NCBI GenBank assembly: GCA_027943245.1
Contig: JANDJZ010001193.1
Span: forward strand, 1-14,198
Source: Acanthamoeba sp. SK_2022b
Taxonomy: Eukaryota > Discosea > Longamoebia > Acanthamoebidae
Direction of reading: 5' to 3'
DNA: 14,198 nucleotides
The stretch's first letter is position 1. Each line of letters starts with the position of its first letter. A program made the position numbers and the translations under genes. This document shows, in pieces, positions 6,897 through 14,198 of the stretch. A model generated the notes under the pieces. That model saw nothing but the letters and a program-made list of their open reading frames with translations. It had not been told where the DNA came from and made no database searches.

Positions 6897-7251
6897 TATG
6901 GGACCGTGACCCTGCGGAACGGGTTCACGCCGGACCCTACAAGGAAATGCTGGCGGAGTTCGGTTCAGGCGTTCGGTCAAGTCCGGCTGTGAAGGCCTGG
7001 TCAGCGCCGCGCCCGACCTTCAGGTCAACTACCGCGCCGGTTCTTCGGACCTGACGTTCAAACTGACGGCGTCGGAAGACACGACCCTGCTGATCAGCAG
7101 CCCGAACGGCCGCTGGTACTGCGACGACGATTCCGGCGGCGATCTCGATCCCCTGATCACGATCAGCAGCCCCACCAGCGGGCGCTACAACGTCTGGGTC
7201 GGCACCTATAACGACAGCATGGTTCAATCGACCCTGATGGTCAGCGAACTG
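6897..7251 (+). repeat. Tandem domain repeat, copy 1
   Basis: First copy of the repeated domain, running from the YGTVTLR start (TAT at 6897) to VSELG. It contains the three apparent single-base losses. DNA similarity to copy 2 is high: both contain TTCACGCCGGACCC, and ATGGTTCAATCGAC near the end. Confidence 0.8.
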
Positions 7252-7326
7252 GGCGCCGACGCCCTCGTCAGCGGCGGTGAAGATCACAGTGATTCTGACG
7301 GCCCGGATGTCGACCTGACGCCCAAC

Positions 7327-7692
7327 TATGGTTCTGTGAACCTGCGCGCGGGCTTCACGCCGGACCCCTACACCAAACAGATCCTGGCGGGCGGCTCCAT
7401 CCCGGCGGCGCGCGCCAAGTCGGGCTGTGTCGGCAATGTCAGCGCGGCGCCGGACTTCCAGGTCTTTTATGACCGTGCAGGCGATGCGGACCTGACGTTC
7501 AAGAATATCTCCGACAGCGACACGACCCTGTTGGTCAATACGCCGAACGGCCGGTTCTATTGCGATGACGACTCGGGCGGTGATCTGAACCCCAAGGTGA
7601 CCATCACCAACCCCCAGAACGGCCGCTATGACATCTGGGTCGGCACCTATGGCGACGACATGGTTCAATCGACGCTGCAGGTCACCGAACTG
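7327..7692 (+). repeat. Tandem domain repeat, copy 2
   Basis: Second copy, from YGSVNLR (TAT at 7327) to VTEL, with an uninterrupted frame. Its GACCCCTAC (C4 at 7365-7368) aligns with GACCCTAC (C3 at 6935-6937) in copy 1, which locates one frameshift to a homopolymer. Confidence 0.82.
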
Positions 7693-7728
7693 GACGACTG
7701 ATCCCGTTCCTCAAGGCCTGAATTGAAG

Positions 7729-7756
7729 ACGCCGGCGACCCTGCGGTCGCCGGCGT
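7729..7756. terminator. Bidirectional intrinsic terminator
   Basis: A perfect 12-pair stem, ACGCCGGCGACC with GGTCGCCGGCGT, around the loop CTGC. It sits between two convergent genes: 28 bases after the stop at 7701 and 25 bases from the end of the 3D gene at 7782. The T-tracts on either side are weak (TTCTGCATTCT on plus, CTTCAATT on minus), but the stem strength and convergent placement make a shared terminator likely. Confidence 0.8.
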
Positions 7757-7781
7757 TCTGCATTCTGGAAAGACGCCCGGC

Positions 7782-8369
7782 TTAGCGCGAAGCGCTTTCC
7801 CAGGAGGGCGGGCATCCGTCAAACGTGCCAGCATCGGCGATGGTCAGGGTGCGCATGTTCAGGCGCTGGGCCTGGGCCATCGAACCGCGTCCGTGGCCGG
7901 TGAACAGATCGATCTTCTGGCCCTTGATCGCGCCGCCGGTGTCGGAGGCGTACCAGTATCCGTCGTGGATAGAGCCGTCGGCCAGACGCAGACCCACTGT
8001 CTCGCGAATGAACAGCTTGGTGCGGCGCGGAATGATGCGGGGATCGGTCGCGACCGTACGCATGGCCACCGGACGGCAGCCCAGGGAGTCATTGCCCGAA
8101 GCCCCGCCGCCGCCTGCGTGATAAAGGCGCGCCGACGCGGTCCAGTCGGGATCGCCGTCCATCAGCTCGGCCTGTTCTTCGTTCAGCGCAAGATCGTCCG
8201 GGGACGAAACTGTGGAACCGACGTCGGCTGCAGGGGTTTCAACCCTGAACTCATCCGCCGCGACAGCGACATTGTAGGGCACGGGTCCACTCGTAACTGA
8301 GGACAGGGCAGCCCAAAACATGGCGAAGGCAGCGGTGGCGCCGATCATACGTCTGGCTCGCGGAGACAC
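7782..8369 (-). CDS. Exported 3D-domain protein (MltA/lytic-transglycosylase-like fold)
   Basis: A 195-residue protein. The N-terminus (MIGATAAFAMFWAALSSVTS from residue 8) is a signal peptide or membrane anchor. The C-terminal half is a 3D domain, named for three conserved aspartates, visible in the motifs VATDPRIIPRRTKLFI, WYASDTGGAIKG and KIDLFTGHG. The domain is shared with MltA-type lytic transglycosylases and Gram-positive resuscitation/cell-wall proteins, and adopts a double-psi beta-barrel, so peptidoglycan binding or cleavage in the periplasm is the likely job. The middle part (residues about 45-85) is low complexity and not recognised. The longest frame starts at GTG 8369 with GGGAG close upstream (short spacing); ATG 8348 is a possible alternative that still keeps the hydrophobic segment. 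Intact, and convergent with the two-domain secreted protein gene. Confidence 0.86.
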   Translation of the reverse strand: MSPRARRMIGATAAFAMFWAALSSVTSGPVPYNVAVAADEFRVETPAADVGSTVSSPDDLALNEEQAELMDGDPDWTASARLYHAGGGGASGNDSLGCRPVAMRTVATDPRIIPRRTKLFIRETVGLRLADGSIHDGYWYASDTGGAIKGQKIDLFTGHGRGSMAQAQRLNMRTLTIADAGTFDGCPPSWESASR

Positions 8370-8410
8370 TGGCTCCCAACGCTGCCAGCGCGGGTTTTTT
8401 CGCGTTAACT

Positions 8411-8498
8411 TGTGGCCAGAAATGGGCGCAGCCTGGCCGCATGCTCCTTCGTACGCGCCGTTTGGCGTCTAGTCGCTTGATTGCAAAGCGATGTTTTT
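8411..8498 (+). ncRNA. Candidate small RNA with three hairpins and terminal T-run
   Basis: In the 134-base gap between the 3D gene and dusA, both on the minus strand, the plus strand reads as three consecutive hairpins: TGTGGCCAG/CTGGCCGCA (8411-8441, 9 pairs with one G-U), CGCC-GTTT-GGCG (8456-8467) and TCGCTT/AAGCGA (8473-8491). The last is followed after two bases by T5 (8494-8498). That layout resembles an sRNA ending in an intrinsic terminator. No promoter or known family is recognised, and the stems are short, so confidence is low. Confidence 0.22.
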
Positions 8499-8503
8499 CG
8501 GAC

Positions 8504-9520
8504 TCACGCGGCCTCTGAACGGCGGGATTCCGCCTCACGAACGGCCTCTACGGCCCTGTCCACCACCTCGATCCCGGCGTTTGGACCGATTGATTCCACC
8601 GTCAGGATGCGACGGAAGGCGCGCGCGCCAGGGCGGCCGTGCATCAGGCCCAGCATATGCCGCGCCATGGCGGGCAGGGCGACGCCCTCGGACAGCCGCG
8701 CCACCAGATAGGGCCGATAACGTTCGATGGCGGCATAGGCGTCCACGTCCTCGACCGCTTCTCCGAATATGCGGCGGTCCGCCTGACCCAGCAGGGCCGG
8801 TTCGTGATAGGCGGCGCGGCCCAGCATGACCCCATCCAGTTGCACCCCGTCGGCGTCGTCCAGATGTGCCTCGGCCTCGTCCAGCGAGCCAATCCCGCCA
8901 TTGATCGAGATGCTGAGATGCGGACGCTCGCGCTTCAAGCGGCGCACGAGCCCATAGTCCAGCGGCGGCACGTCCCGGTTCTCCTTGGGCGACAGGCCCT
9001 TCAGCCAGGCCTTGCGGGCATGGACGATGAAGGTGTCGACGCCTGCTGCGGCGCTGGCGTCCACGGTGACGAACAGGCTGGTTTCCGGGTCCTGATCATC
9101 GACGCCGATGCGGCATTTGACGGTGGCGGGGATATCGACGGCCTCGATGATGGCCGCCATGCAGTCCGCCACCAGCTCCGGCTCGCGCATCAGACAGGCG
9201 CCGAACTTGCCCGACTGCACCCGGTCGGACGGACAGCCGACATTCAGGTTGATCTCGTCATAGCCATAGGCCGCGCCGATCCGCGCCGCCTCGGCCAGCT
9301 GCGCCGGATCGGACCCGCCCAACTGCAGCGCCACCGGATGCTCGGGACTGCAATGTTCCAGCAGCTGATCCTGATCCCTGTGCAATTCACCGCCGGGGCC
9401 GTCACCATCTCCGTATAGAGCAGCGCCTGCGACGACAGCGCCTGATGAAACGCCTGACAGTGCCTGTCGGTCCAGTCCATCATCGGCGATGGATAGTTTC
9501 CAGGATTGGTTCAGGGGCAT
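8504..9520 (-). pseudogene. dusA: tRNA-dihydrouridine synthase DusA, frameshifted near the N-terminus as read
   Basis: FMN- and NADPH-dependent enzyme that reduces uridines in the D-loop of tRNA. From about 9385 down to the stop at 8504 the frame is open and highly typical: [40 protein letters not shown] (catalytic Cys in NVGCP), TVKCRIGVDDQD, VHARKAWLKGLSPKENRDVP, ISINGGIGSLDEAEAHL and DGVMLGRAAY. The N-terminus is split. [12 protein letters not shown] from ATG 9520 is in the main frame; [20 protein letters not shown] and [12 protein letters not shown] lie in another frame between about 9484 and 9388. Adding two bases near 9485 and one near 9385 restores 340 codons, normal for DusA. An upstream in-frame GTG at 9553 is less likely as start. 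No strong ribosome binding site is visible. A tRNA-modification housekeeping gene; sequencing error is the better explanation for the breaks. Confidence 0.87.
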
Positions 9521-9535
9521 GGTTAGAGTACGACC

Positions 9536-9557
9536 AGCGCACACGGAGCGCACACGA
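9536..9557. repeat. 11-bp tandem duplication upstream of dusA
   Basis: AGCGCACACGG followed directly by AGCGCACACGA: two copies, one mismatch, starting 16 bases before the dusA ATG (minus strand). It may be a chance duplication or part of the dusA promoter region. Confidence 0.5.
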
Positions 9558-9622
9558 AAATGGCGGCCTGGTCGAAGCTCCCGTCCAGAGCATGGCGGGG
9601 CCAGGCCGGGTGTGAGGGGCGC

Positions 9623-9643
9623 TATATAGGCGAGACCTGTCTC
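9623..9643 (-). promoter_or_regulatory. TATATA box and GAGAC palindrome in the dusA upstream gap
   Basis: In the 138 bases between the GNAT and dusA genes, TATATA (9623-9628) stands next to the perfect palindrome GAGAC-CT-GTCTC (9632-9643). The TATATA could serve as a -10 element for dusA, but no good -35 element is found at normal spacing, and the leader would be about 100 bases. The palindrome could be an operator or part of the end of the GNAT transcript. Weak evidence. Confidence 0.25.
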
Positions 9644-9658
9644 AAAGGCGACGAGGCG

Positions 9659-10259
9659 TTACGCGGGGCGCGCCATCCACTCGGATCGAAGGAGGGCGTA
9701 GATGAACTCATCGCCCCAGACGCCGTCGAAGCAGTCGTTCTGGATCAGGTGCGCCTCGCGTCGAAACCCGAGGCGCCGCATCAAGGCGACCGAGCCAGCG
9801 TTCGCCGCGTCGAGGCGTGCGAAGATCCGATGCAGCCCGGCTTGTTCAAACCCCACGCGCACCAGGGCCTTTACCGCTTCGACGGCATAACCGTGTCCGG
9901 CCCAGGCGGGTTGAAGATATAGCCGATCCCCCTGCGCGGGCCGATTGATTGGCCAGCTTGATAAGAACTTTCGCCGATCATTTCGTTCCTTTGCCTGCCA
10001 AGGTGACGGCCAGGCGGAAGACGTCTCCATCTTCGGCGAATTTCGGCTGTGCAGCGTCCAAGAACTGGGCTTCAAGCGCCTGGTTCTGCGGCGGCGCCGC
10101 GTAGAGGAAGCGATAGACATCCGCGCGGCCATGATAGGCGGCGTAGGCGGGGAAGTCGGCGGCTCTGATTGGTCTAAGGGTCAGGCGGTCAGTGACCAGA
10201 GGGAAGTAATCTAGGCTAGGCATTGCCGCCATCTGGTCATCGCCACGGCCTGTGTCCAT
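9659..10259 (-). pseudogene. GNAT-family N-acetyltransferase, frameshifted as read
   Basis: A RimJ/RimL-type acetyltransferase using acetyl-CoA to modify an N-terminus or small-molecule amine; substrate unknown. Three frames must be joined. From ATG 10259 comes YFPLVTDRLTLRPIRAADFP and FAEDGDVFRLAVTLAGKG; then NEMIGESSYQAGQSIG and GIGYIFNP in a second frame; then AWAGHGYAVEAVKALVRVGF, QAGLHRIFARLDAANAGSVA and LMRRLGFRREAHL in a third, ending at TAA 9661-9659. The third piece holds the acetyl-CoA-binding loop and the classic N-x-xS-x-x-LMRRLGF helix. One base added near 9985 and one near 9907 gives 201 codons, a normal size. Internal ATGs (residues 10 and 13) could also be the start; GGAG sits close before 10259. 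The 97 bases upstream to iorB (10260-10356) show no recognisable feature. Confidence 0.82.
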
Positions 10260-10356
10260 GCTCCGCGCGGGCGCTTGTTGTCGCAGGCTGTGGGATGAGA
10301 AAGCAGATCGTTGGTGATCCGTGGGGGCGTCGGCGTAGCCGCTGCTCAGACCGGCT

Positions 10357-11809
10357 CTATTGTGCCGCCTTCAGGGCTTGGCCCTGGTCGTCGCTAAGCG
10401 CCAGGTCGCGCAGGGTGCGCAGTTGCTGAGCGGTCACGTCGGGGCGGTCGCTGACGGCCATGATCTGGGTGTAGTTGGCCAGACCGCGCTCAAAGGTGTC
10501 GCCGTAACCCTTGATCAGGCGCTGGCACAGGATGATCTCCAGGGCGAGGTCGTGATCGATCGGCGCGGCGCGTTCGATGCGTTCCAGCCAGTCCTCGATC
10601 CGGGCCTGCTCCTCGACATAGCGCAGGGAGCGCGGGCGCAAGGGGCGCATGCTGGCGAGGGTGCGCAGGACCAGGAACCAGGGCAGGCTGCTGGTTTCAG
10701 CGGCCTTCACGAAAGAAGGCTCCAGGATGCGGCGTATCGTTGTATCTTCAGACCGGGTACGACCCAGCCCGGCGGGCAGGGTTTCGCAGACTTCCTGAAG
10801 GCGCGGGTGCATGAACTCGGTCACCCCAAGCAACTGGCTGTCGCCAACCTTGACCTCGGTGCGGACGCGGTCGATGCGGCTGGCGCGGGTCTTCAGGTCG
10901 GCGACGCGGATGGTGTCTTCATAGGCCATCCAAAGGGCCAGGTGACGGGCGGCTTCGACGATCAGGGCGTCAGGTCCGTTCAGTCGCGCGATCCGCTCCA
11001 GCCGATCAAGATAGAGGGTTCCGTACTGCGGGCCCTGATAGTCGAGCAGTTTATGCAGGCCGTGCAGCGTATTGCGGTGCGCTGGGCGGGGAAGGGTCTT
11101 CTGTACGCGCGCGTACAGGGCGCGTCCGGCCTCGGTGGAGGGCGTCGGGGTGTCGTGGTCGACCTGTTCGGGCAGGGCGACCGTGGCCTGGGCGGCGCTG
11201 ATAGCCTCGTCGAAACCTCCTTCAGATTGCTCTCGACGGCGATCTTGCTGTGGCGGATCGCGGCCTCAAAGGTTTCGCGCGCGAAGGGCAGGGCGCGGCT
11301 GCCCGCCAGGGCGCCGAACATGATCGAGCTGATCACGCTGCCGGAGCGATCGGTTGCGGCCTCCATGTCGAAGCCGATGAAACGCTGGGCGCGCTTGTGC
11401 GCGGCCTCGATGATCTTGTCGCCGTCGCCGCGCCCATCGCCCATCGCCGATTTTTCAGAGATGGCGTAGATGCGGTGGGTCGAGCCGATCAGGGTGGTGC
11501 GGTCGGGGCTGGCGAAGCCGCGCACCAGGGCGCGGCCGACCTCCATCAGCTCCGAGGCGATGACGATGTCGACGTCTCCGGGCGCGGGCATCTGGGCCAT
11601 GATCGGCGCGCGTTCTTCGGTCTGGCGCGCCAGTTCGACATAATAGACGGTCGATCCGGTCCGCTGGGCCACGCCCGGCACCGAGGTGCCCTGGGCCAGC
11701 CAGCCTCTGCGCGGGCGACCTCCTGAATCCAGCTGCCCGCGAGCACGCCGCCGCCCTGACCGCCCAGGGCCAGGATCGCGATGCCGATACGTTGTCTTTG
11801 GTCGGTCAT
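10357..11809 (-). pseudogene. iorB: Indolepyruvate ferredoxin oxidoreductase beta subunit IorB, frameshifted as read
   Basis: Partner of IorA in CoA-dependent oxidative decarboxylation of indolepyruvate and other arylpyruvates. ATG 11809 begins MTDQRQRIGIAILALGGQGG, the start of a pyruvate-ferredoxin-oxidoreductase gamma-type domain. After a frame change near 11700 comes VPGVAQRTGSTVYYVELARQ, and after a second near 11217 the C-terminal half continues (ALYARVQKTLPRP, then LIVEAARHLALWMAYEDTIR, ending DLALSDDQGQALKAAQ). Adding one base at each site gives 485 codons, matching the long IorB form of proteobacteria, which carries an extra C-terminal domain; archaeal IorB has only about 200 residues. 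The start overlaps the iorA stop by one base (TGATG), indicating translational coupling. The second break falls at a CC (11216-11217) where CCC would restore the frame. Confidence 0.85.
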
Positions 11810-13932
11810 CAGAAAGCTCTGGCCGCGCGAGCGCGGTTGTCCTGGGTTTGAAGAAAGCCGATCACCGCCTGGCGGATGTGCGAGGCGAACCGCTCCCACG
11901 CGCCGGGGTTGGAGACGATGTCGGCGCGATAGAAGCTGGGGCAGAGCACGGCGGCGTGGCTGACCTCGCCGCACAAACCGCAGCCTACGCAGCTGTTGTC
12001 GACATGGGCGATGGGGTCCTGACGCAAGGGGTCGGGGTTCGGCTTGATCGACAGCGAAGGGCAGCCCGACAGGCGGATGCAGCTGTGGTCTCCGGTGCAG
12101 GTGTCGGGGTCGATGCCGAAACGTTCGCGCACCACGCGACGGCCCTTGTTTGATGGTTGGCTAGTACCAGCGGCTTCCTTCGCGCCAGCTGCTTGTTCAG
12201 CATATTCGACTGGGCGATGATGACCTCGGCCCGGCCTCTCCTTGGTGGTCAGGTTCTTTCAGCGCATCACGCATTTTGCAGGTCATAGTGCGGTTGATCG
12301 AGCGGACCCAGTCGACGCCAATGCCGCGCACGGCCTTTTCGATGGGGTTGCGCGTGCTTCGGACGCGGTTGTCGGCGCGGGACGACAGGAGGTCCTGACC
12401 GCCGGTGGCGGCGGAATAGCCGTTGTCCACGATCAGGGTGACGGAATCGTCCTTGTTGAAGACGGCGTTGCCTATCCCCGAGGTCAGGCCGTTATGCCAG
12501 AAGCCGCCGTCGCCCATGACGGCGATGGCCCTGCGGTCCTTGGGCTTGAAGGCCGAGGCGCCGGCGCCGCCCAATCCGTATCCCATCGTGGTGTTGCCGA
12601 TGTTGAACGGCGGCAGGATCGAAAACAGGTGGCAGCCGATGTCCGCCGAGACATGGGTCGGGCCGATCTCGCGCTCCACCATCTTCATGGCGGTGAAGAT
12701 CGGGCGTTCGGGACAGCCCGTGCAGAAGCCTGCAGGCCGGGCTGGAATCTGTGAGGCGGTCGTGGGGTCCAGCGGCGTCTGCACGTTCTGGGGCAGGGCG
12801 CGGGACGGCCGCCATTCTTCCAGAAACTTCATCAGACCCTTGCGGATGACGTCGCTGGTGTATTCGCCTGCGCGGGGCATGACGCCCTTGCCGACGATGC
12901 GGGTCTGCAGATCGCCGCGCCGAACCAGGGTGTTCAGTTCGTGCTCGATGAACTCGGGCTGGCCTTCCTCAAGCACCAACACCGCCTTCTTGCCGCGGCA
13001 GAAGGCGACGACCTCTTCCGGGATCAGCGGATAGGCCACGTTCAGGCAGTAGATCGGCAGTTCGCTGTCGCCATAGGCGTTGGACAGGCCCAGCAGCTCC
13101 TGCGCGCGATTCAGGTTGTTGTAGAGGCCGCCCTGGACGATGACGCCGATGTCGCCTTCTTCGGGGCCGAACAGTTCGTTCAGATGGTTGTCGCGGACGA
13201 AGGCGATGCCCGCCGGCCAACGCTTCTCGATCTTCTCGACTTCGTGCAGGAAGTTGGCGGGCGGCAGGACGATGCGGTTCAGGTCGCGCGTCGGGGCGGC
13301 GGCCGCTTCAGACACGGTCAGGGGCGGGCGGCGGTTGTCGCGGGCGGTGAACTCGCCGGTCATGTGGCAGGAGCGGACCCGCAGCTCCAGCATGACGGGG
13401 GTGTTGGAGGCCTCCGACAGTTCGAACCCCTTCTCCACCATGTCGACGATGCTGGGCAGATTGGGGCGCGGGTCCAGCAGCCACATCTGCGACTTCATGG
13501 CGAAGGCGTGGGTGCGCTCCTGCATGATCGAGGAGCCTTCGCCATAGTCCTCGCCGACGATGATCAGGGCGCCGCCCTTCACGCCGCCAGACGCCACGTT
13601 CGACAGGGCGTCAGAGGCGACATTGGTGCCGACCACCGATTTCCAGGCCACCGCGCCCCGCAACGGATAGTTCACCGAGGCGGCCAGCATGGCGGCGGCG
13701 GTGGCCTCCGACGCGCTGGCCTCAAAGTGGACGCCCAGGCTTTCGAGCAGATCGTTTGCGTCAGCGAAGACGTCCATCAGGTGGCTGATGGGCGAGCCCT
13801 GATAGCCGCCGACATAGGCCACGCCAGACTGCAGCAGGGCCTTGGTGACGGCCAGGATGCCTTCGCCCCGGAAGGTTTCCCCTTCAGAGGCGGTCAGCTT
13901 CAGGACCTCGACTTGAACGAACGCTCGGCCAT
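11809..13932 (-). pseudogene. iorA: Indolepyruvate ferredoxin oxidoreductase alpha subunit IorA, frameshifted as read
   Basis: The thiamine-diphosphate and iron-sulfur subunit, about 708 codons. ATG 13932 gives MAERSFK; one missing base near 13912 joins this to EVLKLTASEGETFRGEGILA and VTKALLQSGVAYVGGYQGSP. The frame is then open to about 12255 and shows the POR N-terminal domain, ALIIVGEDYGEGSSIMQERT, the cysteine-containing FCTGCPERPIF and the ThDP motif GDGGFWHNGLTSGIGNAVF with LIVDNGYSAATGGQ. Between 12255 and 12150 three frame changes are needed to link IIAQSNMLNKQLARRKPL and GRRVVRERFGIDPDTCTGDH. The C-terminus has two Fe-S motifs, C-x5-C-x5-C-P and C-x2-C-x2-C-x9-C-P, as expected for the ferredoxin-like domain. 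The gene starts 4 bases after the cyclase stop and its own stop overlaps iorB. All catalytic motifs are kept, so it is probably a real gene with sequence errors. Confidence 0.9.
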
Positions 13933-13936
13933 GACC

Positions 13937-14198
13937 TCAGGCTCCGACGAGCGCCAGAACGCGCAAGGGGCTGCCCGACCCGTCGCGGATCTTCAACGGC
14001 GGCGCGATGATGACGGCGCCGGTCGGCGGCAGCAGGTCCAGGTTCTCCAGGCACTGCAAGCCATAGCGGCCCGCCGCGTGGAACAGGGTGTGCGCGGGAT
14101 AGGGCGGCGTCAGCAGATGGGCCTGTCCGGCGTCGGTGCCGATGGTCTCTACGCCGAACCCAAGGGCGTCGCGGTCTTCGACCAGGAAGCGCACGGCG
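13937..14198 (-). CDS. Cyclase-family (kynurenine formamidase-like) metal-dependent hydrolase, N-terminus outside the window
   Basis: The C-terminal 86 or so residues of a cyclase-family protein (COG1878). Visible are GTDAGQAHLLTPPYPAHTLF followed by HAAGRYGLQCLENLDLLPPT, then GAVIIAPPLKIRDGSGSPLR and RVLALVGA before TGA at 13939-13937. The family includes bacterial kynurenine formamidase, polyketide cyclase-like and isatin hydrolase enzymes; metal-binding HxGTHxD motifs are in the N-terminal part, which is not in the window, so activity cannot be judged. The stop is 4 bases before the iorA ATG, so this is the upstream gene of the cyclase-iorA-iorB operon. Formamide or lactam hydrolysis next to arylpyruvate oxidation would fit tryptophan or indole breakdown, but this is inference. 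The GTG at 14194 is an internal valine, not the start. Confidence 0.85.
   Translation of the reverse strand, partial: AVRFLVEDRDALGFGVETIGTDAGQAHLLTPPYPAHTLFHAAGRYGLQCLENLDLLPPTGAVIIAPPLKIRDGSGSPLRVLALVGA

Larger units (their letters stand above)
6799..7701 (+). pseudogene. Secreted two-domain repeat protein, frameshifted near the N-terminus as read
   Basis: ATG 6799 has GGAGG 7 bases upstream and opens a signal peptide (MKTIAIVTAAAMLLTPGVSL, Ala-Gln cleavage). The frame hits TGA at 6907-6909, but homology continues through all three frames and returns to the starting frame near 6972, staying open to TGA 7701. Adding one base at each of about 6896, 6937 and 6971 restores 302 codons. The mature protein is two homologous domains of about 100 residues joined by an acidic linker (SGGEDHSDSDGPDVD). 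Each has a GFTPDPY motif, SGC, SAAPD, DLTFK, DTTLL, PNGR(W/F)YCDDDSGGDL and WVGTY. Two cysteines per domain suggest a disulfide, and the Asp cluster may bind a cation. The pattern resembles beta-sandwich (PPC-like) domains of secreted proteins. Function unknown; probably periplasmic or surface-located. Frameshifts look like homopolymer errors. Confidence 0.78.

Noticed and set aside
6799..6909. A 36-residue secreted micro-peptide ending at TGA 6907
   Set aside because: The signal peptide is followed directly by out-of-frame homology to the second domain, so it is the front end of the broken two-domain gene.
8345..8410. CGCT-GCC-AGCG followed by T6 (8391-8401 region) as a plus-strand terminator
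   Set aside because: The stem is only 4 pairs, there is a gap before the T-run, and no plus-strand gene precedes it.
8470..8495. TTGCAAA loop resembling a Cys-tRNA anticodon arm
   Set aside because: The stem does not align with a 7-base loop having T33 before the GCA anticodon, and no acceptor, D or T arm is present.
10360..11469. Plus-strand open frame (369 codons) opposite iorB
   Set aside because: Antisense shadow; IorB homology runs throughout the minus strand once the frameshifts are allowed for.
1..14198. CRISPR arrays, insertion sequences, integrase or attachment sites, toxin-antitoxin or defence genes
   Set aside because: No regularly spaced repeats, terminal inverted repeats, transposase motifs or defence-type domains were found; the gene content is ordinary chromosomal.

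Overview
The window is GC-rich, densely packed chromosomal DNA from an alphaproteobacterium, most likely of the Caulobacterales and perhaps Brevundimonas-like. That placement is inferred from the gene set: a stand-alone flagellar rod C-terminal mini-protein, a DbpA-domain DEAD-box helicase with a lysine-rich tail, a DUF962/Mpo1-like protein, a small 3D-domain exported protein, and an HxlR regulator divergent from VOC and SRPBCC genes. I see no rRNA, tRNA, transposase, integrase, phage gene or CRISPR array.

Layout. Positions 1-1222 (minus) form a small operon of glyoxalase-fold and SRPBCC genes, divergent from an HxlR-family regulator (1282-1965, plus); two inverted repeats in and beside the intergenic gap are probable operators. 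bioB (biotin synthase) and a secreted GH16 beta-glucanase follow on the minus strand to 3888, then a 69-residue flagellar rod-family protein. A structured leader precedes a DEAD-box RNA helicase (4419-6308, plus), followed by a DUF962 gene and a secreted protein made of two tandem domains of about 100 residues. A strong bidirectional terminator (7729-7756) separates that gene from a convergent 3D-domain protein. From there the minus strand carries dusA, a GNAT acetyltransferase, and a cyclase-iorA-iorB operon running off the right edge. That operon encodes both subunits of an indolepyruvate/arylpyruvate ferredoxin oxidoreductase behind a cyclase-family hydrolase, so it points to aromatic amino-acid (arylpyruvate) breakdown.

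The most striking property of the window is technical or degenerative rather than a new system. Seven recognisable genes (VOC, bioB, the two-domain secreted protein, dusA, GNAT, iorB, iorA) are each broken by one or more frameshifts, while six or seven others are intact. At most sites the frame is restored by adding one or two bases, often in a short G or C run, and adding the bases the frames require brings six of the seven genes to whole-codon lengths. The duplicated domain gives an internal control: a C4 run in copy 2 is C3 in copy 1. I read this mainly as homopolymer undercalling in the assembly, not as real pseudogenes, but raw reads are needed to decide. Genes broken in mid-frame are typed as pseudogene because that is how they read; bioB is typed as CDS because its catalytic part is intact.

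I found no clear evidence of a previously undescribed system. The more interesting non-coding candidates are the helicase leader, a possible small RNA between the 3D gene and dusA, and the HxlR operator region.
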